Notes: generated from the sequence alone by a model not told the origin. DNA of 30,435 bases from a bacterium (GCA_021157805.1 JAGGVW010000032.1:1-30435), one strand, 5' to 3'; numbered from the stretch's first letter, positions 1-6,409 are shown. Program-made: numbers and translations.

Positions 1-59
1 CTGATAAGGGTTTTAAGAAAATCTCATAAAATTATTTAAAATATATATGTAAAATATAC

Positions 60-88
60 TTGACAATTTAAAAAATAATAGGTATAAT
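60..88 (+). promoter_or_regulatory. Consensus sigma-70 type promoter
   Basis: TTGACA at 60-65 and TATAAT at 83-88 are separated by exactly 17 bases, a perfect match to the bacterial housekeeping consensus. The DNA just upstream is A/T-rich and could act as an UP element. Transcription would start near 95 and read rightward into the structured leader and the small genes up to 1638. A promoter this strong suggests early expression by the unmodified host polymerase. Confidence 0.85.
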
Positions 89-107
89 ATAAGTAGAAAA
101 TTGAAAA

Positions 108-148
108 GGCAGAGTTGTAGAGAAGGAATAAGTCCTTCTCGCTCTGTC
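108..148 (+). promoter_or_regulatory. Structured 5' leader hairpin
   Basis: An outer stem (108-114 with 142-148, one G-U pair) encloses an inner perfect 8-bp stem (120-127 with 133-140, 5-base loop). The element starts a few bases after the predicted transcription start and ends just before the AAGGAGG ribosome binding site of the first small gene. No U-tract follows, so it is not a terminator. It may stabilise the mRNA or act as a binding site. Function is inference. Confidence 0.6.
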
Positions 149-167
149 TATAAAAAAGGAGGAGAGA

Positions 168-278
168 ATGAGTTGGCAAAACAAAGTAAAAAGAGAAGAA
201 TTAAAACTCCCAATAGTTAGATTATTAAAAGAATTAGTCAAAGAGGATTATTTAAGAAAAAAAGGAATAATAAAGTAA
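168..278 (+). CDS. Small 36-residue peptide, first gene of rightward unit
   Basis: ATG at 168 follows an AAGGAGGAG ribosome binding site with good spacing and opens a 36-codon frame (MSWQNKVKREELK...) ending in TAA at 276-278. The next gene's own ribosome binding site begins two bases later. The peptide is highly basic and lysine-rich, with a predicted helical middle (IVRLLKELVKEDYLRKK) and no cysteine or membrane segment. I do not recognise a family. A strong promoter, a good ribosome binding site and tight spacing to the next gene support real translation. It may be a small early regulator or host-takeover peptide, but that is a guess from position. Confidence 0.55.
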   Translation: MSWQNKVKREELKLPIVRLLKELVKEDYLRKKGIIK

Positions 279-292
279 GAAAGGAGGGAGAA

Positions 293-808
293 ATGGAAAT
301 AAAGGTTGAAAAAGAAATAAGATATAAAAGGGACAATTTCAGAGGTTATTCTTCTTCAAGTGAAGTATCTCAGTCAATACAGTATTTAAAAGACGGAAAA
401 TGGATAAAAATATTCCCAGAAGAATGGGACTATGAACAGTCCCATTCTCATTATAACGAATTAAGCGATACCAATTCGGCTCTGTCAACTTACACTTCTA
501 AAATCCAAATTCCAGAGGATGTAAGATTTTACATAGTCACAACTTACTATACGAGATGGGCTAAACATAAACTTTTTGATAGAAAGAGAGGAATTACAAT
601 AAACCTTGACGAAGAAGAAAAAATGAAGGATAAGATTGTTAGGTGGCTGAAAGAAGGAATTTGCCCAAATTGTGGAAAAAAGACCCAAAAACTAATAAGG
701 TTCCTTAGTATGGGACCGTGTTATTTTTCAAGATTTGGATGCCCCCACTGTGAAAAAATTCTTCTAAAAAATATGAAAAAAGTTGAAGAAATTAAGGCAG
801 GGGACTAA
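293..808 (+). CDS. Hypothetical protein with C-terminal zinc ribbon
   Basis: 171 residues, starting at the ATG that follows AGGAGGGAGAA. The first two thirds are charged and aromatic with no recognised fold. Near the C-terminus CPNCGKK and, about 25 residues later, CPHCEK form a typical four-cysteine zinc-binding ribbon. Such modules bind nucleic acid or protein partners and are common in small phage early proteins. It is the second gene after the promoter at 60-88, and its stop codon lies in the loop of an intrinsic terminator. I do not recognise the family. The rightward orientation, opposite to the structural operon, suggests early or lysogenic expression. Confidence 0.75.
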   Translation: MEIKVEKEIRYKRDNFRGYSSSSEVSQSIQYLKDGKWIKIFPEEWDYEQSHSHYNELSDTNSALSTYTSKIQIPEDVRFYIVTTYYTRWAKHKLFDRKRGITINLDEEEKMKDKIVRWLKEGICPNCGKKTQKLIRFLSMGPCYFSRFGCPHCEKILLKNMKKVEEIKAGD

Positions 809-825
809 CTCCTGCCTCTTTTTTT
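796..825 (+). terminator. Intrinsic terminator overlapping the stop codon
   Basis: GGCAGG (796-801) pairs with CCTGCC (811-816), and the stem is followed by CTTTTTTTT. The loop contains the TAA stop of the preceding gene. Stem plus U-tract is a standard Rho-independent terminator for rightward transcription, although readthrough may feed the next gene because no complete promoter follows. Confidence 0.8.
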
Positions 826-848
826 GCTCTTTGACAATTTGGGGAAGA

Positions 849-877
849 GTTAGCCCACCTGAGGACGGTGGACTAAC
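849..877 (+). promoter_or_regulatory. Leader hairpin before the 156-residue gene
   Basis: GTTAG-C-CCACC pairs with GGTGG-A-CTAAC around a 7-base loop, one mismatch in 11 positions. It lies between the terminator and the AAAAGGAGG ribosome binding site at 881-890. A 9-base part, GGACGGTGG at 863-871, is the exact complement of CCACCGTCC at 1399-1407 in the downstream terminator. Its role is unknown. Confidence 0.5.
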
Positions 878-895
878 AAAAAAAGGAGGAAAAAA

Positions 896-1366
896 ATGAT
901 AGAAAGAATACTAAACGAATTAAAAGAAATTTCTCAGACCGAGAAGGTTTGGGAAACAGGAAGAAAATGGGAAGAAATTTTAAAATCAAAGGGATTTCAG
1001 ATTATAGAAACTTATAGGAAAAGAAATGAATACCACATTAAATTCAGATTAAAATTAAAATTAGCAGAGACAATTGAAACTGATTTTTTCCTTCTGGTAG
1101 TCCCAACTCCCAGACCAGTAGATTTTGTTTTTTCTAAGAGACAATTTCAAGATGATGTAGTAGAAGCAACTTCAAGAATATTTGAAAAAGAGTTGGGATT
1201 TACGAGATTTGAAAACTCCAACACTTGTGAAGAGTGTGGGAAATTTTACTGGATACAAGGAGAACTCCAGAAAGAAGATAACGGATTAAGAATTATTATC
1301 TTCTCTTATTCAAACAGCAATTTAAAATTACAGGAACACGAGAAGTGTTTCTGTGAAGATTGCTAA
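896..1366 (+). CDS. Hypothetical cysteine-rich protein
   Basis: 156 residues, started by the ATG after AAAAGGAGGAAAAA. The N-terminal half looks helical and charged, the middle has a beta-rich hydrophobic stretch (FFLLVVPTP), and the C-terminal third carries CEECGKFYW and a terminal cluster HEKCFCEDC. These five cysteines plus histidine could coordinate one zinc ion. I do not recognise the family. It is bracketed by a leader hairpin upstream and an intrinsic terminator downstream whose arms are partly complementary to each other, so the gene looks like a self-contained transcription unit. A conventional -35 like box lies at 831-836, but no -10 is visible at the right distance. Confidence 0.72.
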   Translation: MIERILNELKEISQTEKVWETGRKWEEILKSKGFQIIETYRKRNEYHIKFRLKLKLAETIETDFFLLVVPTPRPVDFVFSKRQFQDDVVEATSRIFEKELGFTRFENSNTCEECGKFYWIQGELQKEDNGLRIIIFSYSNSNLKLQEHEKCFCEDC

Positions 1367-1396
1367 AGGAAGTTTAAAAAAAAGCAGTGAGGAACT

Positions 1397-1424
1397 GCCC
1401 ACCGTCCAAAGGTGGGCTTTTTTT
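1397..1424 (+). terminator. Intrinsic terminator
   Basis: GCCCACC (1397-1403) pairs perfectly with GGTGGGC (1411-1417) around a 7-base loop and is followed by seven T residues. A smaller hairpin, GCAGT-gagga-ACTGC at 1384-1398, shares two bases with the terminator stem and could partly compete with it. Rightward orientation. Confidence 0.85.
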
Positions 1425-1461
1425 ATTTCAGATAGAGTTTTACAAAAAAAAGGAGGAATAA

Positions 1462-1638
1462 ATGGAAAAAGAAATTAAACTCTTCAAATTATATACAGTT
1501 CCAGAAGTTGCTGAGTTATTATCTCTTAACCCTCAAACTGTGAAATTATTCATCCGTGAAGGCAGGATAAAAGCAAAAAGAGTTGGTAGAAGATATTTAA
1601 TTTTAGGGAGAAATATATTAGAATACTTAAAATCATAA
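1462..1638 (+). CDS. Excisionase / MerR-type helix-turn-helix protein
   Basis: 58 residues. ATG at 1462 follows AGGAGGAATAA, and the frame ends at TAA 1636-1638. The segment YTVPEVAELLSLNPQTVKLF followed by IREGRIKAKRVGRRYLI matches the winged helix-turn-helix of the excisionase/DNA-binding family: a first strand 'YTVPEVAELL', a recognition helix with 'TV+.+I+.G.I', and the wing 'VGRRYLI'. These proteins bind DNA to control recombination direction or transcription in phages and plasmids. It sits at the end of the rightward unit, four bases from the convergent end of the structural operon. With no integrase in view, a transcription regulator is as likely as a true excisionase. Confidence 0.8.
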   Translation: MEKEIKLFKLYTVPEVAELLSLNPQTVKLFIREGRIKAKRVGRRYLILGRNILEYLKS

Positions 1639-1642
1639 TTCC

Positions 1643-1996
1643 TTAATTACCTTTTCCGATTGTGGGTTTGCCGTGAAGAATTACATATCCCTGATTTCCC
1701 CCGTTTTTACTCCTTCCATAATATCCCATCTGCTTTAACATTGTGTCAATAGTTCTTTTCATTGAAGCAGGCAATATGCGAGCAATAAGTTTTTTAATCC
1801 TTGCATACTTATCGTTTTTCTGGACTTCATCTGGAATAATATCTGCAACTTTCTCATCATATAACTCAATTACAGAAATCAAAAAATATAAAAGCCCTTT
1901 ATATTTATTCGCAATCTTCTTCCCAATGAACCCCACAGCAATAGAAATTCCAAGCCAGATTAACGGCTCTTTAATGATTTGTATTACCTTTTCCAT
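1643..1996 (-). CDS. Hypothetical protein with N-terminal membrane segment
   Basis: 117 residues, last gene of the leftward operon. ATG at 1996 follows AAGGGGGAAA. The N-terminus has a hydrophobic stretch (residues about 12-27, PLIWLGISIAVGFIGKK) that could be one membrane helix, with a second weaker one (GLLYFLISVIELY). The rest is basic and ends in a glycine-rich tail (GYYGRSKNGGNQGY). Being next to the endolysin and other membrane proteins, it may be a holin-like or lysis-associated protein, but I recognise no family. It ends only four bases from the end of the opposing rightward gene and no terminator is visible between them. Confidence 0.65.
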   Translation of the reverse strand: MEKVIQIIKEPLIWLGISIAVGFIGKKIANKYKGLLYFLISVIELYDEKVADIIPDEVQKNDKYARIKKLIARILPASMKRTIDTMLKQMGYYGRSKNGGNQGYVILHGKPTIGKGN

Positions 1997-2013
1997 TTTT
2001 CCCCCTTATTTTT

Positions 2014-2355
2014 TTATTTAGGATAAGTTGGCCACTTCTCATAAACTTTTCCCTCTGTATTCTTTTTTAATATAACAAATCCTTCCAATTTTCCTCTGCC
2101 ATTTGGAACAAAATTAGCCGCAATTGTTCCCCAACCTTTTTCATCAATTCCAAACAAACCATTCAGAATACCCAAAAACCCTACTTTTGTTTCTCCATTC
2201 TTATTTTTTACAACCTGAACTGTTGGATGCTTGGCAAGTTTCTTATTACATTTAACTCTTGTTTTACATAACTTTTGCATTGCTTTTCTATCAATTTTTG
2301 TAAGTTCATTAAGGAAAGCAACTACTTCTTCCAAAGAGACATTTTTTTTAATCAT
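2014..2355 (-). CDS. Conserved phage hypothetical protein
   Basis: 113 residues. ATG at 2355 follows ATAGGGGGTGTAA. The sequence pattern, an N-terminal 'LEEVVAFLNELTKIDRKAM' helix, then 'HPTVQVV', then 'VGFLGILNGLFGIDEKGWG' and a C-terminal beta part, resembles a small cytosolic protein that I recall from many unrelated siphophage genomes, where it has no assigned function. No signal peptide, membrane helix or catalytic motif is visible. It lies between two membrane-associated lysis-region proteins. The family resemblance is from memory and needs a profile search. Function unknown. Confidence 0.65.
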   Translation of the reverse strand: MIKKNVSLEEVVAFLNELTKIDRKAMQKLCKTRVKCNKKLAKHPTVQVVKNKNGETKVGFLGILNGLFGIDEKGWGTIAANFVPNGRGKLEGFVILKKNTEGKVYEKWPTYPK

Positions 2356-2380
2356 TTACACCCCCTATTTTTTTATTTTT

Positions 2381-2445
2381 TCAAAAACCACAATATCTTG
2401 TAGTATCCGAAACTGGTGCTCATACTCAAAACCCCTATATCTTGT
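2381..2445. repeat. Two-copy direct repeat, about 20 bp
   Basis: TCAAAAACCACAATATCTTGT at 2381-2401 and TCAAAACCCCTATATCTTGT at 2426-2445 agree at about 18 of 20 aligned positions with one gap. The second copy overlaps the stop codon of the neighbouring gene. They sit in the 79-base gap between two leftward genes. Possible protein-binding or RNA processing site. Confidence 0.45.
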
Positions 2446-2749
2446 GTTTTCGTATATAAGATAAAGCCATTTCTATCACAAGGTTAATGATATAAGTTCT
2501 TACTTCTATTCCTTTGTTTTTCAAAATGAGTTTAATCTGTTTTAAGGCATATTTTCTTTTTTGGTCTCCTGACATAGAATTGTCAAATTCCAGATTTTTT
2601 ATAAGAGTGATTATCTCAACTCCTGCCTGCTTAAAAATTTCCCTTATAACCCTATCATTTTTCAAAAAACTTATTATCTTCTTAAACAAACTAACAAAAA
2701 AACTCTTCACTGCTTCCCTAAATCTTACCCATTTACTTTTCTTTTTCAT
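2435..2749 (-). CDS. Small basic protein, possible holin-like C-terminus
   Basis: 104 residues when started at the ATG at 2749, which follows GGAGGGAAAAG. The frame is open 30 bases further up, but no ribosome binding site is seen there. The N-terminus is strongly basic (KKKSKWVRFREAVKSFFVSLFKK), amphipathic rather than a classical transmembrane helix. The C-terminal part, 'DQKRKYALKQIKLILKNKG' then 'IIDLVIEMAL'-like hydrophobic helix, resembles the C-terminal region of LL-H type phage holins, but the N-terminal membrane helices of that family are absent. It starts inside the 3' end of the endolysin gene, which fits a lysis role. The assignment is tentative. Confidence 0.55.
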   Translation of the reverse strand: MKKKSKWVRFREAVKSFFVSLFKKIISFLKNDRVIREIFKQAGVEIITLIKNLEFDNSMSGDQKRKYALKQIKLILKNKGIEVRTYIINLVIEMALSYIRKHKI

Positions 2750-3374
2750 CTTTTCCCTCCTTTTCAATAAACTCTTCAAACAACTTTTTACATCTATTCA
2801 ACCACCCCAAAAGATATTTCTTTTTTCTTTTATCCTTATTCACCTTTTCAACATATCTTATCATTCTTAAAGCAAGAAAATTCACAGCATCCAGAAAACT
2901 TTTTTCATAAGGAATTTTACTTTTTCTCTTCTGTATAACAATAGCATCATCAGGTCCCATATTTACTGCTGTATCAAAAACAATTATATTTAAAGGAAAC
3001 TGCATCAAATCACAATTAAACCTATACCAAAACTTCTCTTTATAAAACCTTTTTGCATATTTCACCTTTTCCTCAACTGATTTTAAAGAAGTAATTTCTT
3101 TATACTCTTTCGGAAACCATCTTTCCGTAATTCCAAAAGTTGTATTTTCTCCATACTTATCATATGCCTTTTCCTTCTCAATCCCCAGCACAAACTTCAA
3201 CGCTAAATCAAAATCAGATGGCAACTGCTGAAGAATATCCTCCTGCCTAACATTTGTATTAAAAATAACCTCCCCATACCTTTTATGAGAAAAAATTAAA
3301 AAATCCTCCTCCTCTTTTACTGTCCAATCTAAAGAATTCAAATACTTAACGAACTCATTCCAACTTCTTTTCAT
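2733..3374 (-). CDS. Endolysin, glycoside hydrolase family 108 type
   Basis: 213 residues. Cuts host peptidoglycan at the end of infection. Residues about 57-145 match the GH108 lysozyme domain: 'EKAYDKYGENTTFGIT' corresponds to the family's 'EGGY...GGxTNxGIT', with E68 as the likely catalytic acid, and 'CDLMQFPLNIIVFDTAVNMG' is the second family block. The C-terminal part 'FLALRMIRYVEK...LGWLNRCKKL' matches the helical peptidoglycan-binding domain that usually follows. Unusual points: about 55 extra N-terminal residues that match nothing I know, and loss of the two glycines after the catalytic Glu. No signal peptide, so a holin or similar is needed for export. ATG at 3374 overlaps the upstream stop (ATGA). 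Confidence 0.85.
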   Translation of the reverse strand: MKRSWNEFVKYLNSLDWTVKEEEDFLIFSHKRYGEVIFNTNVRQEDILQQLPSDFDLALKFVLGIEKEKAYDKYGENTTFGITERWFPKEYKEITSLKSVEEKVKYAKRFYKEKFWYRFNCDLMQFPLNIIVFDTAVNMGPDDAIVIQKRKSKIPYEKSFLDAVNFLALRMIRYVEKVNKDKRKKKYLLGWLNRCKKLFEEFIEKEGKDEKEK

Positions 3375-3598
3375 TTTCCTTTAAAAACTAAAATCGTAAG
3401 AATGCCTAAAAGAGTATAAATAAGCCCAATTGCCCAAGTATGTGCTTTAATCCAGCCTTGCAAAGCAGATATATTATTCAACTTTGTAATTTTCTGTTCA
3501 ATAATTTTTAGCCGTAAAGATATATTCTCCCTGAATTTTACATCATCCTTAATTGCCTCAAGTTCTTCTCTTGTCAGTTCTATCTTATCATCTCTCAT
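3371..3598 (-). CDS. XhlA-like small membrane protein
   Basis: 75 residues. ATG at 3598 follows GGAGTGTAGA. The N-terminal two thirds form a charged coiled coil (ELTREELEAIKDD...RLKIIEQKITKLN), and the C-terminus is a single hydrophobic helix (TWAIGLIYTLLGILTILVF) ending in FKGK. Coiled coil followed by one C-terminal membrane anchor is the layout of the hemolysin XhlA family, small phage proteins that work with holins. Its stop overlaps the endolysin start (ATGA), giving a lysis cassette. The assignment rests on architecture and position, not on a diagnostic motif. Confidence 0.6.
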   Translation of the reverse strand: MRDDKIELTREELEAIKDDVKFRENISLRLKIIEQKITKLNNISALQGWIKAHTWAIGLIYTLLGILTILVFKGK

Positions 3599-3607
3599 TC
3601 TACACTC

Positions 3608-3832
3608 CTATTGCTCAATTTTTATGTTTTTTGGCATAAATTCCCCCATCTTTTCCCACCAAGATTGTCCTCTCTGGTCAATTTCTATATCTCCTATTTT
3701 GGCTTTTGAAGGAACATTTCCCCTAACTTCTGCCTTCTTTTTTCCATCAATGTAAACCTCTGTCTTATAGTTTATAAGTCCACTACACCCTGTTAAAAAA
3801 ATAATAGGTAAAATTATTATTTTACTTTTCAT
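3608..3832 (-). CDS. Small lipoprotein in lysis region
   Basis: 74 residues from the ATG at 3832, which follows AGGAGGAGAAAGAAG. The in-frame ATG eight codons upstream lacks a ribosome binding site. The N-terminus MKSKIIILPIIFLTGC is a complete lipoprotein signal with lipobox LTGC, so the mature protein starts at cysteine 16 and is lipid-anchored. The mature part is about 59 residues, charged, with WW at QSWWEKMG. Position beside XhlA-like and endolysin genes allows an outer-membrane spanin (Rz1-like) role, but it lacks the proline richness of classical Rz1 and no partner inner-membrane spanin is clear. Superinfection exclusion is another option. Confidence 0.7.
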   Translation of the reverse strand: MKSKIIILPIIFLTGCSGLINYKTEVYIDGKKKAEVRGNVPSKAKIGDIEIDQRGQSWWEKMGEFMPKNIKIEQ

Positions 3833-3998
3833 CTTCTTTCTCCTCCTCTTTCGCACATTTCTGGCAAAAATACTTTATAACAGCACAATACCTATGTCTT
3901 TCTCCACATTTATCAGTCAATTCAATTCCATCTGTCTCAATTTCTATTTTCCCTACTTTTTCTATTATCTTTCCGCATTTATAACACACAAGTGCCAT
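3822..3998 (-). CDS. Small zinc-ribbon-like protein
   Basis: 58 residues, starting at ATG 3998 after GGAGGGTTA. The A of the ATG is shared with the upstream stop (TAATG), and its last codons overlap the start of the lipoprotein gene by 11 bases. The sequence has CYKCGK near the N-terminus, then CGERHRYC and CQKC towards the C-terminus: six cysteines and one histidine, enough for one zinc site, perhaps more. The tail is acidic-basic (KEEEKEDEK). Unrecognised beyond the zinc-binding pattern. The overlapping junctions on both sides and good ribosome binding site support translation. Confidence 0.7.
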   Translation of the reverse strand: MALVCYKCGKIIEKVGKIEIETDGIELTDKCGERHRYCAVIKYFCQKCAKEEEKEDEK

Positions 3999-4192
3999 TA
4001 ACCCTCCACTCTAAAATATCCAGTATAAGCATTCCATTTGATATCGTTTCTTGGTGTTTTTTCATTTTCAAAAATTTGTATTCTTCTCTGATATTCACAT
4101 CCACCCGTTGTAAAATATTCCTCACAAGTTGAAAACTCCTGACATTTAATTCCATATTTACTACACCATATAATCTCTTTTAATTGTCTCAT
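3998..4192 (-). CDS. Small cysteine-containing hypothetical protein
   Basis: 64 residues. The ATG at 4192 overlaps the upstream stop (ATGA), and its own stop overlaps the next start (TAATG), so it is tightly coupled in the operon. Four cysteines occur in the N-terminal half (CSKYGIKC, STCEEYF, GGCEYQ), a spacing that could bind a metal or form disulfides. The C-terminal half is polar and aromatic. No signal peptide. I do not recognise it; as it lies between an exported protein and a zinc-ribbon protein its role cannot be guessed. Confidence 0.6.
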   Translation of the reverse strand: MRQLKEIIWCSKYGIKCQEFSTCEEYFTTGGCEYQRRIQIFENEKTPRNDIKWNAYTGYFRVEG

Positions 4193-5607
4193 TTGTTTGT
4201 CATTAAAATAATTCCTTTAAAACCGATAACTCTTACTCTATTGTAAGTTTCAAATGTTATTTTCTTCGCAGTTTCAAAATCTATCCAAAACTTATCTGGC
4301 TGGCATTGAAAGATACCTGAAAGAATAATATTCTCATTATATTTACTAATAATATCATAAACTTTCTTTAAGTTTGCCTTAAATGTGTTTGTAATATTCC
4401 ATAGAGCCAGCCCATTATAAGGGGCTTTAAAACTCCTTATCCACTCATCCATCGTCGGTGTGAAACATACAGTTAGATAAACAGGTATTTCAGGAGCAAC
4501 TTCTTTTATTGAATAGAATAGTTTATCACACCATTCTCCAACCTCTTTATAGGTAGAAACATCACGGTTATCAAAATTGTTGACCTTACTTCTCCCCCAG
4601 GGAAGAATTATTAACCTGATTTTACTTTTATTTTCTACAATTAAATCAAGTAATGCTTTTATTTCCACATTATTCAGTCCATAATTGACGGTTAAAATAA
4701 TCTCTTTTTCGGGTTTAAACTTATCTCTCCAATCATAACTTATACTTGACACTAAAACTTGCCTGTAATCAAATCCTTCTTCTTCCCTGTCCCAGTCAAT
4801 CTGGTCAAAATTCTTATAGTTTCCCCAAGCGAGGAAGAAGGGTATCTCTTTTGCTTTTATTTGTTTAAGGAGTTTTGCCATCTCTCTAACATCTTTCTTC
4901 CTCCACGCCTCATAAAATTCCTGCTCTGAAATGTAAAAGTTTGTTATCTTGTTCAATTGTCTTGCAAGTTTACTTACATCAAGAGTTTCTATTTCAGTTA
5001 ACAAAACCGCTATTTTCTCTATATCATTAACAGGTATTTCTTGTATCAAAACAGCAAGTTCTGGTATTGATATCGCTTCTGTTCTGTTTATAATAATTGC
5101 GAGTTTTTCTATGTCTTCAATGGGAATTTTTTCAATCAAAATAACAAATTTTGGTATTGATATTGCTCTCGTTTTACTTATAATCACAGCAAGTTTCGGA
5201 ATTTCTGTTTCTTTAATTTCAGAAATAAGAATGCTCAACCCTTCAATTCCAATACTCTCTATTTTTTGTTTCCAAATTCTAATCTCCCTTGGTGATAAAG
5301 TTAAAAATTTTATGTAAGGAGTTTGTGTTATCTCAACAATTATTTTCTCTATTTTCACTATTGGAATATGAATCGGCTTAATCTTTTCAGCATATTCTTT
5401 TGCGTATTTTTCAACAACTTCTCTGATTATTCTTTCTTTTTCTCTCTTTAAATCTGTTTCTGTTATAACTTTTTCTTCAAGTTTATGCTGTATCTCTGTT
5501 TCAGTTCCAATTTTCTCTAAAAGTTTAACCTTAATTTTGTCTCTCAAGGTATGCTTACAATATCCGCCTATATTCATCAGTAGAAGCAATATCAAAATTT
5601 TTTTCAT
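4189..5607 (-). CDS. Exported protein: 15-residue repeats plus C-terminal barrel-like domain
   Basis: 472 residues from the ATG at 5607, which follows GGAGGTTGAT; ten upstream codons are in frame but lie in the hairpin at 5620-5653. Residues 1-17 are a signal peptide (MKKILILLLLMNIGGYC), with a tyrosine before the cysteine that is unusual for a lipobox. A charged coiled coil follows to about 90. Residues about 121-225 hold seven tandem 15-residue units of the form I-P-K-L-A-V-I-I-x-x-I-x-x-x-x. The last 220 residues have alternating strand-helix segments (EIILTVNYGL, IRLIILPWG, EIPVYLTVCF, NGLALWNI, IILSGIFQC, FKGIILM), suggesting a TIM barrel such as a glycosidase, but no catalytic motif is certain. 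Unrecognised; probably acts outside the cytoplasm. Confidence 0.7.
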   Translation of the reverse strand: MKKILILLLLMNIGGYCKHTLRDKIKVKLLEKIGTETEIQHKLEEKVITETDLKREKERIIREVVEKYAKEYAEKIKPIHIPIVKIEKIIVEITQTPYIKFLTLSPREIRIWKQKIESIGIEGLSILISEIKETEIPKLAVIISKTRAISIPKFVILIEKIPIEDIEKLAIIINRTEAISIPELAVLIQEIPVNDIEKIAVLLTEIETLDVSKLARQLNKITNFYISEQEFYEAWRKKDVREMAKLLKQIKAKEIPFFLAWGNYKNFDQIDWDREEEGFDYRQVLVSSISYDWRDKFKPEKEIILTVNYGLNNVEIKALLDLIVENKSKIRLIILPWGRSKVNNFDNRDVSTYKEVGEWCDKLFYSIKEVAPEIPVYLTVCFTPTMDEWIRSFKAPYNGLALWNITNTFKANLKKVYDIISKYNENIILSGIFQCQPDKFWIDFETAKKITFETYNRVRVIGFKGIILMTNK

Positions 5608-5619
5608 ATCAACCTCCAG

Positions 5620-5653
5620 ATAGGCAGGTCTCCTCATTTAGAGACCTGCCTAT
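5620..5653 (-). promoter_or_regulatory. Perfect 13-bp hairpin before exported-protein gene
   Basis: ATAGGCAGGTCTC (5620-5632) and GAGACCTGCCTAT (5641-5653) are perfect inverted repeats around an 8-base loop. On the leftward transcript the stem ends three bases before the GGAGG ribosome binding site of the gene starting at 5607. No U-tract follows, so it is not an intrinsic terminator in that direction. It may be an mRNA-processing or stabilising element or a protein-binding site. Confidence 0.7.
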
Positions 5654-5659
5654 AATTCT

Positions 5660-6307
5660 TTACTTCAATTTTTCAATTTCTGATTTTATAAACCCTAAAA
5701 ATTCAGCATTCTGTTCTGTTGCTGGAACATTAAGAAGTATTGTTTGTAAAACTTCTTGTAATTTCTCTTTTCCAAGTAGAATTTTATTCAATCTATTATA
5801 AGCTGCTTTTATAACATAGACTGGTGCATCCTTAATAGAAAATACTTTGATATACTCTTCTTGTGCTTCATTATCCTTTCCTTGTTGTTCCTTGCAATAT
5901 CCTATATGATATTGAGCATATGCCTCCCTTTTAGGTATATCTTTCATTTCATTCCATATTAGCAACGCCTCATTATACTTTTTCTGATATTCTAAGATAA
6001 TCCCAATATTTTTTTTTGCTTCTAAAATATAATAAGGGCTTGCTTTAATAGTTAATACTTTTTTAAATGCTTTAATTGCTTCACCATATTTCGCTTGAAT
6101 TTTTAAACAAATCCCAATTTTAAATTGAGCACTTGCTTTTTGATTAGGGCTGACATTTTCCATCAAAGTAGGCAATATTTTTTCGTATTCAGCCTGTGCT
6201 TCTGCATATTTACCTTGTTTAAACAATTCATTTGCTTCTTTAATTCCTGCAAAAGCCAAACTTACAAAAAATAAACTCAAAACCAAAAAACTTAAAATCT
6301 TTTTCAT
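5660..6307 (-). CDS. Exported TPR-repeat protein
   Basis: 215 residues from ATG 6307, which follows AAGGAGGTTTGAG; the frame is open for 30 more codons upstream but these are basic and lack a ribosome binding site. Residues 1-20 are a Sec signal peptide (KKILSFLVLSLFFVSLAFAG). The rest is helical tetratricopeptide-type repeats, seen as 'ANELFKQGKYAEAQAEYEKI', 'AQFKIGICLKIQAKYGEAIK', 'KNIGIILEYQKKYNEALLIW' and 'AQYHIGYCKEQQGKDNEAQE'. TPR arrays bind other proteins. A periplasmic TPR protein is rare in a phage late operon and may have been captured from the host. It sits between two other exported proteins. Partner unknown. Confidence 0.8.
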   Translation of the reverse strand: MKKILSFLVLSLFFVSLAFAGIKEANELFKQGKYAEAQAEYEKILPTLMENVSPNQKASAQFKIGICLKIQAKYGEAIKAFKKVLTIKASPYYILEAKKNIGIILEYQKKYNEALLIWNEMKDIPKREAYAQYHIGYCKEQQGKDNEAQEEYIKVFSIKDAPVYVIKAAYNRLNKILLGKEKLQEVLQTILLNVPATEQNAEFLGFIKSEIEKLK

Positions 6308-6390
6308 CTCAAACCTCCTTTTATTTTTATTCAATCTTCTTTTTTCTTTCCATCTCATCTCCTTTTTCACCTCCCTTCTTACTCTGTTTT

Positions 6391-6409
6391 TTCTCATAAG
6401 CAGAGACGA
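6391..6409 (-). repeat. Dispersed leftward repeat, copy 1 (TCGTCTCTG family)
   Basis: The 19 bases here match 28551-28569 at 17 positions and share the 9-base core TCGTCTCTG (leftward strand) with copies at 10098-10110 and 23109-23121. This copy begins directly after the stop codon of the gene at 6410-6892 and lies upstream of the TPR gene. Possible promoter, operator or RNA site. Confidence 0.5.

Noticed and set aside
831..836. TTGACA as a second promoter before the 156-residue gene
   Set aside because: No TATAAT-like -10 at 16-18 bases; the bases there are GC-rich. It is identical to the -35 and flank at 60 but not a complete promoter.
5608..5637. Longer start of the repeat/barrel protein (MRRPAYLEVD)
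   Set aside because: The start would lie in the loop of the 13-bp hairpin, lacks a ribosome binding site and would bury the signal peptide.
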